Of a DNA stretch of 64,000 bases, positions 19,993 through 32,959 are shown piece by piece. Below the pieces are notes generated by a model. It had not been told where the DNA came from. It made no database searches and saw only the letters and a program-made list of their open reading frames with translations. Position 1 is the first letter of the stretch; each line of letters begins with the position of its first letter. Source of the stretch: Lithospermum erythrorhizon. Its lineage: Eukaryota; Streptophyta; Magnoliopsida; Boraginales; Boraginaceae. The translations under genes and the position numbers were made by a program. Location of the stretch: assembly GCA_019722365.1 (NCBI GenBank), contig JADFUC010001574.1, positions 124,001-188,000 on the forward strand, read 5' to 3'.

Positions 19993-21330
19993 GACGGTTA
20001 TAAAAAACGCGTGTTTGGTTAGTTATTTAGAGGGTTAGGCTACTTACCGAGAAAATACGATTTAAGTAAAAGAAATAAACATTCCTTAATTTGATAATAA
20101 TACTATGATTCACATAATTCAAAATCAAGGGTATAAATAGTGTATTGGCAATCGGTTTATTCGGATTTGGGACTAAAGTTCACTGTGGAGTGGACTGACG
20201 TGTACAAGATTAGGTACCTATGACAAGTTATTGACTTTTATGTTTATCTTTTCCTTTTTAATGACTCAATCTTTTATTCACATAGATATAAATAATGACT
20301 ATGATTAACTATTAGGATTAGATCAGTGATACAAATATTATTTATAATAAATGAGGTTTAGAAAATCAAATCATTATAATGATAATCATCAATTTTCATA
20401 ATAATGTCTTTGATTAACATAAACAATGGCTTTGCGATAAAACCAATTGTCAAATAAATTACTCTCCATCCCATTTTCCAAAAATTTCTTTTTTAAATTT
20501 CAAAATTAATTCCTTTTAATTTGAAAAATAGTTTATGCAAGACCAAATTTGAATGACCTAAAACTTTGTTTAAATATAATATTCTTGAAAAATAGGATGG
20601 AGAGAGAGTAATAAAATAAATTAATGATTACGCATTTAGATGAATTCTAATAAATAAATTTGTATCATTAATGTTTTTCAATGTAAAATTAACATTGTTG
20701 TGGTCTTAATTGATATACACAACTTTAATATAAATCAATATAATCATATTATCATTTTGGTAGAAAGTAAGTTTAAAAACCGCTACTAATATGTTTATAT
20801 ATTTGTCACAAAAATTATACATCGAACTTGAAGATATTTGAATTCAAAATTTACAAAATTAATAAAGTAATTTTCAGTATTGAACGATGTTTTACGCATC
20901 CTTCACCAAATTATCCATTAACAAATTTGGAACCAAACATTGACCTGGCTTTGTACTTTGGAGGTCAATGTTTATTTTCTCAGTGGAAAACTAGGCAACA
21001 AGTACTAGCATAAATGCAAGGAAACAAATGAGATGCAATAAACAAGACGAATATGGTCATGGAATGACGAATATTAATGGTCGTATAGTTGGATTACTAA
21101 CTGCTTCAAATCTTACGTCAGAAAATGTAGTAATCAAAAATCGCAATGTATTACATCGTCACTCTCATATTGCGTATTATTTGAGGTCAGATTTGGATCG
21201 GTGGATTTGAATTTGAAGGTGGATTTGAAAGAAAGTAATTTAAAATCAAATTCATTATTTGAGAAATCAATGGATATTTGGGAAATTAATGAATTTGAGG
21301 AGGGTTTTGGTGATGGATTTAAAATAAATT
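19993..21330. other. Intergenic AT-rich DNA upstream of the BONZAI gene
   Basis: No gene recognised. Contains one MITE, listed separately. From about 21190 the sequence becomes rich in gatttgaa/aatttgaa motifs and passes into the first minisatellite. Short open frames here do not resemble known proteins. Confidence 0.5.
20462..20608. mobile_element. Stowaway-like MITE, about 147 bp
   Basis: Left end ctctccatcccattttccaa and right end ttgaaaaataggatggagag are imperfect inverted complements. The element is flanked by TA on both sides (20460-20461 and 20609-20610), the target duplication of Tc1/mariner-derived MITEs. The right end carries extra gag repeats. The interior is AT-rich and non-coding. 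Confidence 0.75.
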
Positions 21331-21335
21331 GTTTG

Positions 21336-21852
21336 GCAATGTCATTTTTGACAAATTTCGGTCTGAAACTTCATGTTCGGCAAATTTAGACCTGAAAATT
21401 CATTTTTGAAAAATTTGACGAAACTTCATTTTGACAAATTTTGGCACGAAAGCGTCAATTGTGACAAATTTCAATCGAGGAAATGCATTTTTGACAAATT
21501 CGACCCCAGAGCTTCATTTTTACAAATTTCGACTTGACGTCATTTTCGACAAATTCGGCCGAACTTCATTTTAAAATAAATTTTGACTCAAAACTACATT
21601 TTTAAACCAAGTTTCGATGCGGGAAGTCATTTCTAGATTTCGACAAAATGTCATTTTTGACAAATTTAGGCCCATAATTGACTTTTGACAATTTTGATGC
21701 AGGCGTCATTTTCAACGATTAGACCAATTTCATTTGATCCAAAATTTCTATTTCGACATGAGGCGATAATTTTCATATATTTCAACGAAAATTTCATTTT
21801 CGACAAACTTTTCGACCATAAGCGTTAGTTTTGTCAAATTTCAAAGAAGGGC
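21336..21852. repeat. Degenerate minisatellite 1, roughly 28-30 bp unit
   Basis: Imperfect tandem copies of a unit resembling cttcatttttgacaaatttc plus cgacccgaaa. The core gacaaatt is seen near 21349, 21432, 21462, 21491, 21547 and 21657, with many decayed copies between. Copies vary in length and sequence. No consistent open frame runs through it. Confidence 0.75.
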
Positions 21853-21859
21853 GAAAATG

Positions 21860-22372
21860 TGATGCTCCGAATTAAAGCAGTACCAATATGGTCATGTCGA
21901 AATGGGGTGAAAATATGGTCCCGGATCGAAACATAAAGCGAAAATGATCCAGGCGAAAAGGTGAAATATGATCCGTGGAGTAAAATAGGGTAAAAATATG
22001 GTTTTTGGATCGAAGCAGGGCCAGAAAAATGGCCTCGATGTCAAAACGGATGAAAGCTGTATAGTCTGGAGTCGAATATGGGTGAATTTATAGTCAGTGC
22101 AGCGGACCCGAAAATATTTATCTCGAGTCGAAGCAGGCGTATAATTGCTCCCGAATTCGAAATGGAGTATTAAAAATATATAGTCGCTGAAGATTCGAAG
22201 CTTGGCTGAAAATATGATCGAATTCGGCAGGGGTGAAAATATATTCTTAGGTCAAAATCGGCCGAATATATATGGTCCCGGATCGAAGCAGGGGGTGAAA
22301 ATATGTTTCGAGGGGAGTAAAACAAGCGAAAATATAGTATCGAATCGAAGCTAAATTTGAAAATATAATTTA
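21860..22372. repeat. Degenerate minisatellite 2, roughly 30-36 bp unit
   Basis: Starts within about ten bases of the end of minisatellite 1 but uses an unrelated unit, approximately gaaaatatggtcccggatcg followed by aagcaggggt. Good copies lie near 21890-21925, 21990-22025, 22205-22240 and 22262-22300, with much-altered copies between. Not coding. Confidence 0.75.
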
Positions 22373-23437
22373 GCCAAACTCGGCCAAAACCCACCAGCCG
22401 CCACAAACCCTAACTAGAGAATCTTGAATTTCAAACCCCAAATTCCCCCAATCTGTACCAAGTTCTGACAATTCACCACCAAATTCGTGATGAGGGAGGC
22501 CAAAATAAGCAAGAAGTAAGAGGAATTGAACCAAAAATTCGTGAACAAAAATCGGACTTAAAATTAAATTTGAAAAAATTGAAAATAAACCCTCAATTTG
22601 CATCGAACTTAGCCCCTAACATTGTAATTGAGAATCAAAATGCTAGGAATTGAGACTAAACGATGGAATTGAAGGTGAAAATCAGTGAAAAATTGCTTGG
22701 AAGTAAGCGCCTAGTTGGGATTTCTAGGCAGAGAATTCTCTCTAACCAATTCCCAGAGATAGCTCACTGATACTGATAGCTCTTTCGAGGGGGTATTTTA
22801 CTCTCTCTTTTTTACAGATGAAAGGGGGTTTTGCAAAGACAATTCGAACATACAAAAGAAGGCAACCTCAGAAAATACAACACTCAGAATTATTGAGGTT
22901 CTTGCAAGTGCACAAAAAGACCGCCGTTTGAAACCAATACAACCTTCATTCAACAATAAGACCATAGGCAAAGTTCACGTATATGTTCTAGTCTGTTCTT
23001 ATCCATGCGACCCAACACTTTAGTCCCCCCTAAAAGTAGCAAGTTTAAAGAGGCATATCCGCATATATAGCACAAGACTAGAGATGGGAAGCAAATCCTT
23101 CAGGTATCACTGTATCAGTTTCGCATTTCCTGGAAACACGAAGGCAACAGTAAAATACCAATTTGCCCTAAGGTCGGAGTAGAAAATATGAAAGACAACA
23201 AATTAATCAACATAGCCATTAGTATAATACAGAAACACATCCAATTGAGCTTATAAAGGACAACAGGCCAAAATTGTTAACGTGATTCGATTACAGTATA
23301 ACAAGTGCAATGAACTAACAAAGACATTTCATTCACATTAGCCAGAACCTAATACTGCAAAGTAGAAACCTGTGTAAATTAAGTCATAACTCTAACTATT
23401 TAATACGAAACCCAGTCGGGTTCATCATTTAAGCACC
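22373..23437. other. Unassigned region, probably partly 3' UTR of the lysine-rich gene
   Basis: No protein recognised. The segment from about 22800 to 23437 has more balanced composition than the flanking repeats and could include the 3' UTR of the minus-strand gene that ends at 23438. Open frames at 22170-22603 do not resemble known proteins. Confidence 0.35.
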
Positions 23438-25391
23438 TCAATTATCAAGTTCCATTGCTTGGGCAGCTTTCGCTTTTGCTGATGGAGTCATTTTAGTCTT
23501 TAGCTTCTTCTTTCCAACTTGAAATCCACTCTTACCCTTCTTCTTCTTGTCGTTACCATCAACCTAACCAAACAAGAATTATACCAAATAAATAATGAAT
23601 CAGCATTTGACATCTTCTGGAACCTGCCCGTATTAAAACCAGCTGATAATTTACATATGGATTACCTAGCATAACAGTAAAGAGTATAACATTCTGCAAC
23701 CATATCCAATCTTCCAGTTATCACACTTTAAGTACTCCATCCATCACGAAAAGATCGGTAATGGTGGAAATTGTAAATCCCGAGTTAACATTTTTTAAGA
23801 TTCAACAATATTTGGTAAAATTTACTAATGGATAGTATTTTGTCATTATTAGAAAATCACTCATTCACAAACTTCAAGTGGGCTAATAGTTTTCACTTTC
23901 CTATCTACATTGTAATTTTGATTAAAATCAAATATATGTGTCAAACTCAAGCCATAAAAATCAAACTTGACAACAAATCAAAACTAGAAATTTAACAATC
24001 TTTTAGGAAATTTCTTCCGTTCCGGAGTCAAATTTCCCGGAACGATTCTGGAAATTAAATTAGAGCATTAAAAATGTGATTTTATTTAAAATTGAAAGTA
24101 AATATAATTGATGATATATACACTAAAACTATTCATATATAATCTTTATTCAAATGGTTGTTGGGATCAATTTTTACGAAAACATGATTTTAGCAACTTA
24201 TTGAGGAAAAGTGGTACGACGTAATTTTTGAGTAATTTTAATGGAAGATTGATTGTGAAGTAAGTTTGTGATATACTCCCAATCAATAATCAACACATAT
24301 AATATAAAACACACGCCCATTTAACACTCTAATTAAAACTCCGGAACCGTTCCGGAAAAAAAACTCTAGAATATGCATCAAATCACAAAGGATTTCACAG
24401 CATATGAACTGGTTATAAACTACTCAACCCAAACTAATAAACCCCATTTTGTAGACTTCTGAAATTGAAAATTAATGAAAGAACAGTAACTTCAATTTCA
24501 ACTAAACCAATCAACATAAACATTAAAACATAAGCAATAAGCATAAATATTTTTCTTCTAAAAAAAGGAATTACTTTCATCTTATTTTTCTTGGCATTAA
24601 GCTTCTTGTCCTTTTTATCCTTTTCTGCCTTTTCCCCTGCATTTAAAAAAAAATATTTCAAACCGAATAAGTACTCTCTTAGTATAAAACGCCACATAAA
24701 ATATATACATCCAACCCAAAAAGATTGTCCAGTTTGATTTTCAATTTCACAAAACTTTGTAGAGTTAATTGTCACATAACTTTGCATTGAATAAAAATCA
24801 TCATGTTAATCCTTTTTCGAATCCAAAGTGATTGACGTTTTCGAAATTTTGTGGCTTAATTGACACGTAACTTTGCTTAGAATAAAAACCGTCATGTTAA
24901 TACTCACTCCAATCCAAAATGATCGGCGTTTCCAATATTTTGTAGCCTTAATTGGAACTAACTTTGCTTTGAATAAAAATCACCATGTTAATACTCCCTC
25001 CAATCCATGGATGATTAACGTTTGCATATGGAGGTGGACCTTTAACCATCAATTACTAATTATTCATTATTTTAATGTATAAAATTATATAATTATATTC
25101 GTATTTGAAAATAATTTCATAATATTATTTTTTTATACGGAGTATAATATTTGAAAATATAGTTTAATACTCCATAATAATTAATGGTCAAAACTCTTAT
25201 ATACGAAAACGTTATTAATTTTGAATTGGTAGCTAGTAAGTACATTAAATATATTAGCACTAACACATAAAAATAGCATAAAAAGTGAAAATTGGAGAAT
25301 AATTTAGAAATGGAGGGAGAAAAAACAAATTACTTTGGAGGTCGAAATCATGAGCTCTTCTTCTAGTAGACAAATTATTCTTCTTTGACAT
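23438..25391 (-). CDS. Small lysine-rich protein of unknown function, 3 exons, 81 residues
   Basis: Exons in transcript order: 25391-25334, 24636-24575, 23563-23438; phases agree and junctions are GT/AG. The protein begins MSKKNNLSTRRRAHDFDLQ, then has a Lys/Asp/Glu-rich middle (EKAEKDKKDKK), a block VDGNDKKKKGKSGFQVGKKK and a tail MTPSAKAKAAQAMELDN. The charge pattern suggests a nucleolar or ribonucleoprotein-associated protein, but I cannot name a family. The ordered exon phases and the conserved-looking C-terminal block argue that it is a real gene. Intron 1 (about 700 bp) contains a triplicated ~90-bp repeat. The start is the first ATG of the transcript-side open frame. No lesions seen. 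Confidence 0.7.
24745..25015. repeat. Three tandem copies of a ~90-bp unit inside intron 1 of the lysine-rich gene
   Basis: Each copy contains ttaattg..ac.taactttgc, then gaataaaaa..catgttaat, then a c..aatccaaa..gat..acg block. The aactttgc anchors fall at 24778, 24868 and 24960, so the period is 90-92 bp. The unit end ctccctccaatcca resembles a Stowaway-type MITE terminus, suggesting amplified MITE fragments. Confidence 0.75.
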
Positions 25392-27788
25392 TGTTTCTAA
25401 CTAGTATTATTCGACTTTTGGCGGCGACTGATTTTATAACCCTAATAGCAACACAACTCCGATAGAATTGTATTTTATGTGATGGTGTCTCCAACTTTTC
25501 CCATTTTAATTTCGACCCTCCATCTTCGAACTCTTTGTAACTTTTGCCATTACCGAGGTGGATATTATAGAGGAAAGTGGAAATATATACGCTATTATGA
25601 CTCAAGCTATGGTGAGCGGTTCAGTCGTCTCTAATTTTATTTGTTCGAATAAGCTTATGGATCAGATTCAAGGTAAATAGACCTTCTCTCTCGATTAAGC
25701 TTGGTGAGTTGGAAGCTCGAGCTTGGACTACTTCTAAGGCTTCCATTCACGGTTTTAATGTGTTCTTACCTGCCATTACAGGCTACATTTTTGTTTTAAT
25801 GATGAAAAAATGAAATTTGGTTTTGTTTGAAAAGTTAAAATGTAACCTTTAAAATAATAAAATTGATATTGAAAGTAGATTTTAGTGGTGATAATCTGAT
25901 TGTGCGACAACAACATCGTTCCTTTCATGATGCGACTATTTACATGACTCTCTCCTCATCAAGGTCTACATTTTCATAAAGTTTATTCTGCGGTGGTTGT
26001 TTCTCAGTTTGACATAGAAACTTCACAAAATCCAGCGGTTAGAATTGGGCGTTATCGTTGAAGGGTCTCGCGTATTCAACTTCCGCCGGCTCACTCCAGG
26101 CATCATTTAGTCAGCGAAAATCTATACTTTTGGATAACTTTTGAATATTAAGTGGGTATTTTAGTTAAAATATCTCACACAGGATTATCTCGTCAATTTG
26201 TTGAACATGATTTCACCATTTTTTTAAAAGATGGTGGGTAGAGAAAAACAACAATATATTTTTGTTTTATCACCTTTTGATATGTCATTCATTTAATTGT
26301 AACATATCTACAATTATCGTCATAAAGATCGTCGGGTCAACTTTCATATAAATAAATCATAGTAATATGAATCTGTGGATCATATTCCTCAACCAAATCA
26401 CATTCCGCGACTTTAACCTTGCATTTCAATTTACTGCGTAGTTGCTCGTTTAGCAACTTTGGTTAAATAGTCACTAAGAAAAACTTCGATGCGGGACAAA
26501 AAGTCTAGTGAAATAAAATATATTCTCTTTAAATATGTTTTAGGTAATTGTCTCATTAAAAACCTTATCAAAAGAAGAATCAATGAACAAAAACTAAGAA
26601 GGAAAAAAAGTACAATGCATATCATATCTCCACCGATAAGATCATCATTACATATCATATCTCCCCACGATGAGATCACGGTTAGGTGTTCAAGTAGAAT
26701 ATCCAAATAACCTTCAGCGTTTGTCGATATGCATGATTAATACGTCATGTATCGATTGTAAAATACATTAAATTGGTACTTCAAGACCAGAGTTCATGTT
26801 TCAGGGACAGATCTGATTTATCTATGAATCTCATCTAATTAAGATTAAATGTTTCTACCGTGTATCCAAAATATGATATGGTTATCTTACATGCATAATT
26901 TATGTATATCTATACAAAAGTATTTAATTTCAAATCCGTTATATGAACTGTTTACCGACAATTGTGAACTCTCTGAGATGCAATTTTAATTATGCAATTA
27001 TTGTATATACCTTTATAAGGTATTTTGATTCAAATCTAATTATAAACATCTTTGTTTAACAATTGAGAACTCTACATGAGTTCTTGTGCTGCTATTCATG
27101 ATAATTTAGGCTAACTTAGAACTCTTCAAGTCTCCATAAGAACTATAATTGATCTTTAATATCTCTAAATATTTCGATTATCAATAATAACTAATCAACA
27201 AGAAAGATATGTAGATCATAATCGACTTACACTAAATAATTCAAATGTCTCATACCATAATAAATAAATAAATATAACATACAATCACATAACATAATAT
27301 AAATTTAGAGCTAAACTTGTATCATACTATGTTAGACTTGCATATGATCGTCTTGAATAAATATGACATGCGATAAATCATCTATGTCTTGATTCAGACT
27401 TGAAATCCATCTTGGATGACTTTAAATATTCAAATATTTTCATATTAACTCAACTGAGTTAAGTTCGAGAATATAGATATGTGCTTCATGCATCATAATC
27501 CATACATGTTTTCATGTATACGTATTTCGTTGCATGCTATATTATAAGTCATGCACCCAAATCAAGAGGTTATCTTTTATTACTACCAAACATTTATAAT
27601 TTTGATACCCTCCACCACAAAGTGTATGTGACACTTTTATATTCGGTCAAAGGTGCTTTGAATTACAAATATTTTGTGATAAATCTTATTGTTACATATA
27701 CCAATATATATTAGTAGTATCATGTTGATTAGGCAGATTCTAGAATTTCTCATAGTGAGTTTCGTTGAACTCTCTTGGTATATAGTGA
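25392..27788. other. Gene-poor AT-rich region left of the Copia element
   Basis: The first part should hold the promoter of the lysine-rich gene. The stretch 26440-26620, with attgtctcattaaaaacctt followed by aaaaactaagaaggaaaaa, resembles sequence common in plant LTR retrotransposons, so this is probably old element debris. A weak ~105-bp duplication sits near 26930-27090. No intact coding sequence. Confidence 0.4.
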
Positions 27789-28420
27789 TGGAAAATACTA
27801 ACAGACATAGTATAAATACAAATTCATAATTAGGATGTAAAGTGCTTACTACATTATTGACATATAAATTACTAATATACTTGAACATAGTACTTATAGT
27901 GCGTGAGTAAATTCTACCAAAATTCCACACGCTTCAAAATTCTGGCGACTTGATTTGACTTCCGCCGACTCCTTGTTGTAATATAAATCGTATGATATCT
28001 CTAGTTGGTCCACACCAGGAGAGAGTTGAATCAGAATAGATTTATGGTAGTATGATGAACAAACAAAACAGAAAAATTCTTGGAGAATTTACACATAAGG
28101 GCGGTACTTAGGGTTTTAGTGGCTTTTCTAATTGTTATGTCATGAAAAACCTAAATTTAACATATAGGACTGGTTAAAACAAACCGATAAGCGACCGGAT
28201 AAAAGTATTAAACTGACTAGTTAACTCTATTCTAGTTAATTAGGGTATTAATGAGTTGCTAATGAGTTGAACTATTTCATTAAGCTTAATTAGAAAAATG
28301 ATTAATATCAATAATCTTTCAAGTTATTAGTAAAATACTAAAATTAACAGAACAATTAAATAACTATTTAATTATTCTATTTGTTCAATCAGGTATTCTA
28401 TAAAATATGGGATCCTTGTA
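27789..28420 (-). repeat. Downstream (3') LTR of the Copia element, aligned part
   Basis: Matches 35061-35690 in the same direction, with many substitutions and indels. Shared islands include tggaaaatact, ccaaaattccaca, tctaattgttatgtcatgaa, gagttgaactattt and aattaaataactattta. The true inner end lies further right, probably before the RNase H remnant near 29.6 kb, but I cannot fix it. Confidence 0.8.
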
Positions 28421-29500
28421 ATTGAGAAATACATTTCTCAATTATATAGTTCTCTTTAATTTCATACATGAAATATAACTCAAAATCCTTTGTGTGTGTG
28501 ACCTTCTAGGCTGGAATAATAGTAAGTTGTATAATAATAATAATTGACGATTACTATTACATTATAACGATTAATGATAGATGTAATCGCTGCAGCTTGT
28601 AAATTATCATGAGAACCCACACTAGTAATATACAATTACTAAGTTGAACACTAAGTTCGATAATCACATTTATATTTGGTAAATGAATTGTCTGTGATGC
28701 CATGACAGACAATAAATGGAATCAATTCGTTGATTTCCGGCATCCCCACAACACCCTGGGCGATTATCTTACAGTTCAACATCATGATCTCTGATGTTAG
28801 GCTAACCACAAGTGTCATAATTTACACAACTTTTCGCTTCTCAGTATAGGCCCAGACCAACATTTGGCGAACGTTACATGTAATGTCGGTATAATGAGGC
28901 TTTGGGGATACTTCCTTACATATCAAGGACGGACCAAATCCCTCCCAATATATCCAACATCTGTCATTACACTCTATTGTGGCGATGACATAACCTAGTT
29001 ACATAATCCCATTTTAAGACGTTTGGTCATGATCAAAAGCTCAGAGCATGAAAGCAGGATGATATGTAGGTCTAAGGGTGTGAACCTAAAATTTAAACAA
29101 AATATCTTGGACACAGTTAGTTTGGTCATACGACTCCTTAGTCACGGACATGGCCAGCGGTATTGATCTAGTCTGCGGTGCGTGATCAGATCTTGTCATT
29201 AATCAAAACACGTATTATTGATCATAATGATCCTTGTCGCCTAACTATCGGCCTTGACTGAGCCTTTGGCTATCTGATACCAGACTTGAAAGAATTGTAA
29301 TTGCTGAGTTAAATGTTACCTTTAGAAAACATAAATAGCAAGGTTAACTGAGGGATACATTTACATGTATATTAATGTAAATTAAACATATAAAGACTTA
29401 GCAAAGAAAGCCTGTTAAAATATATAAAGCGGTATATTCAAATATTTGTTCCACATAACCTGATAGATACATGCGATTCCCTTAACTAACACACCAACAT
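28421..29500. other. Inner part of the 3' LTR or 3' untranslated region of the Copia element
   Basis: No coding motif recognised. It contains a second string, tctgatacca, near 29275, like the primer-binding site at 35049. This may be chance or a trace of a nested element. Its counterpart is missing from the right-hand LTR because that copy is truncated. Confidence 0.4.
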
Positions 29501-32500
29501 ATGACGTCTCTCACCAATTCTATGTTGGATTTGCATGCTCAAATCATGATTTGCTGACTGGTGGTTTATTAAAGGAATTGATTGATTGGCCTCTGTTCTA
29601 CTTTACCTTCTTTAGATATCACCTGTCTGGCGTATCTGTCGATTTAGTCAGTGCTTGGACTTGATGTCACTCTGTTGGTTCCTTAGCTTGGTAACGTCTT
29701 GTAAACAACTCTGGTCCCTGTTCTTTAGGTACCACACCAAATTGAGTCCACGAACTTCTTTATCAACATGCTTCTTCCAGCGACTTTATACATTTGCGTC
29801 TCTGTGGTGAGGCCGGCCAAAAGTACCTACAGTGTTTGGAACTCCTCCTCCCAAATCTGCTCCACCGTTGAGAATAAAATACGGTAGGCGATAGTCGTCT
29901 GCGTGATTTGAAAGCTGGCGTGTGTACTGTTCTTTGCTAACTCTTCATCTCCACCATATGCAATCATCTTTAGTTCTTCTCGGATACTAGGGTCCCTTCC
30001 TTGTAATCGTTAACTTTAAAAGCAAATCTCTTTGAGTTTAGCTTGGTGCATAAAATTGCATGGGGTCTAGTGCACAACATGACATACATGATGGATCTAT
30101 AACTTGGCATGGTATGTCATATTTAGAACATCAGAGCACTAGTAGTGAAACTGTCTCTGTTGAGTTGAACTCCGGTCTCGTGGGGAGTGCCACTTCTCGA
30201 ATTACTCATGTTGAACAACTGCGTGCCTTATTCACATAAGTATCTTGACAAGAATCCAATCGGCCTCTGGCTGATCCAGGTCTTTTCTTCAGTACATATT
30301 GTGCCGCCCTGAGTCCTTCAATGAAACATTTGCACAACCAATCCTTGATGAAGGTTTAGTAACTTCTACGTTGTTTTAATGATAAGTATATCGTCGATAG
30401 GAATATGAATGATACATAACTCCCAGCTTTGCAACTATTTATACATACACAAGAATTCTTCTTAGGTTCTTGATGAAGCCAAACTCTTTGATTGATTCAT
30501 CAAAAGCGTAGATTCTAAACTTCCAGGGATGCACAGCAGAGACTACACAAATGGACTTTGCGACTTAATGCTTGAGTCCTTTAGGACATGTAAGCCAACA
30601 GTTGTACCATGTACACATCTTTCTCTCAATGGGGAGAAAGCAGATCTACATCCATTTTTGCCATATTTCATAGTCATGAAATGCAACAATGGCCAAGATT
30701 ATCGGTCTCTAGATTTAGCTTAATAGTGGCGAGTAGTTTAAGTCATAGTCGCTCCGTGAACATTTAAAACCTTTGCTACAAATCTTTGAAAACATCAACG
30801 TTTCCGTCTTTATCATGACTTTATTTAATGCCATTTACATTCAATGGGGCGAGCCATTAAATGCGTCAGGACCAAACCTGGATTTTGGTGCATAGAATCG
30901 CTCCTGGATTACATGGCTGTTGCCGTTTGTCAACATCACATACAATTCATTCTTCTTTGAAAAATTAGGGCTCGTCGGTTTCAATGATGAAAGCTTTACC
31001 ATACCGACTCTGATGGATCTCTAGGGTTGGTTCTTCCGCAGGTTTCACCGTGGATCAGAGCTAGTGTATGAGAAAGAGGTTGAAATTCTTTAATGGTGTG
31101 TGGATGCCTCCATTAGATGCATCAACATTGACTTATTAGCTTTGTCATCAAAGGATGATTCCATTACTTCTAATTTGCTTCTAGACAAGTATTCCTTTTC
31201 AAGGAGTCTCTGTTCTAACAATGAAGATTTCTCTTGGGTAAGAAAGAAGTAGTAATAGCTTGTTTCCTTGAATGTTTTATGACAATTATGGTTTAAAACA
31301 TTTCATCTTTAAGTTGAAATCTCTTAACATGGCTTCACAATCCCAAATCTTGAGAATACTTGACTTGGGGTCTTCCCGAACAAATTGGGAGTTTATCTGT
31401 GACTTGGTTGGACATGCCTTGGGTAAGTGTCACGCTTAGAGATTTTATATCCCCATAAGTGCGGTAGATCGGATAAGCTCGTCATAGATCGAACCATGTC
31501 GAAGGTTGATTTCTCCTTTCGGACACGCCATTGTGTTTGTGGTTCACTGCCGGTGGTTCTGTGCGTCACGCTCTAGATGAGTATTAATTTCGTGACTCAA
31601 ATATTCTCCACCTCTATCGGACCCGAAAATCTTTGTGTCTTGTTCAAATTGGTTTACACTTCATTTTCAGACTCTTGAATTTCTCAAGGGCTTCAGTGTT
31701 TGTGTCTCGTCGGATACACCAAACACAGTATCTATGATGTCGATAAATATAATGAAGTAGTTATAACCTCTCTTGCGGATGTGTTCATTATTTATACATC
31801 GTGTGTATGATCCCAATAAATCACTTGCCTAAATTTTAAAAGCCAGTGAAAGGCATTTTGGTCATTTACTGAGGCAGAACTCTCATTATGATTCATGGTA
31901 ATCAAAACATGAAGTTTCAATTCGTTCTGTTAATGACTGTCAAATAGTATGTTTGGTTTTGAAGTCGTTGAAGATTACGTTTTAAGTTTATGTTATGAAT
32001 GGATTAATCGTAATATAGACCATTTGAAGGCGGTGCCAAATATTTGCCCGTTCTGGTGATCCCCAAATTCATCGAGATCTATTAGAAAATAACCATCATT
32101 ATTCAAAGCAGAAATGAAATAATATTCATGCAAATGGCAGGCACATAGTAAACAGGAGATAAGTTCAAAACAAGGCTGAACAAAATTTGACTAATGGATC
32201 TCTTCAGGGGCATGACATGGCGCCGTTCCAGCAGCATGGATCATTTCCCCTCTTTCAGTCTTCTGCTGGCTTGAGTTCTGCATATTTGAGCAAATGTAGA
32301 ACCTGACTTGATCTGCTTTTAGTGATTGAAGTTCTAACTAGTAACATAAATGCATGGGGCTGAAAACCGTTTATTTCAGACTTCTGCTTGGTCGGCTTCC
32401 GGTAGCCTGGGTTTCGTAATAATGACACTTGTCATCCTTCTAGCTCCTCCACTCCCGGCAACCTTGGGATTATTAGAACCAACTTGCAGGCTTCTTCTTC

Positions 32501-32959
32501 TTAATTCTTATTGTTTGGACACTTGGCTTGAAGGACTAGAAGTTTTAGTCTTAGGAGTTAATCTGACGTCGTGATCATGTATGCGGTTCGTTTAGAATGC
32601 TCAAACTTGTGCATATTGAAGTTCATGACAATGCGAAGGACATGCAGGAAGAGACTTGAGGATGAGATCTGACAGGTTAGGCAATTTGGTGCCGAGCGTT
32701 AATTGACCAAGCCAATCATTTTAATGATATGAGGCTTCTTGGCTTTTGTCGTTCCCGACTTGCTGTCACGAGGCTGCAGACGATGTCTGCCTCTCTGGAT
32801 TCTAGCTTCCTTCGGAATAATTCCTCAAGTTGCCGGTATATGTCATATCTTGCCCACTATATCTGTTGGAGCAGGTTCCATATTGGCAAAACTTATGAGA
32901 CATTAGTTATCCTAACATGTTGGTGCTTTTTGTGGATCACTTTCTGATAGGGCACTATC

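Noticed and set aside
21336..22372. CRISPR-like array
   Set aside because: Units are contiguous and degenerate without unique spacers of constant length, and the window is plant nuclear DNA. These are minisatellites.
22170..22603. Two overlapping minus-strand frames of about 77 codons
   Set aside because: They run across the end of minisatellite 2 and AT-rich DNA; hydrophobic low-complexity translations with no family resemblance.
27637..27930. Minus-strand frame of 97 codons
   Set aside because: It crosses the LTR boundary at 27789 and is AT-rich noise, not a retrotransposon domain.
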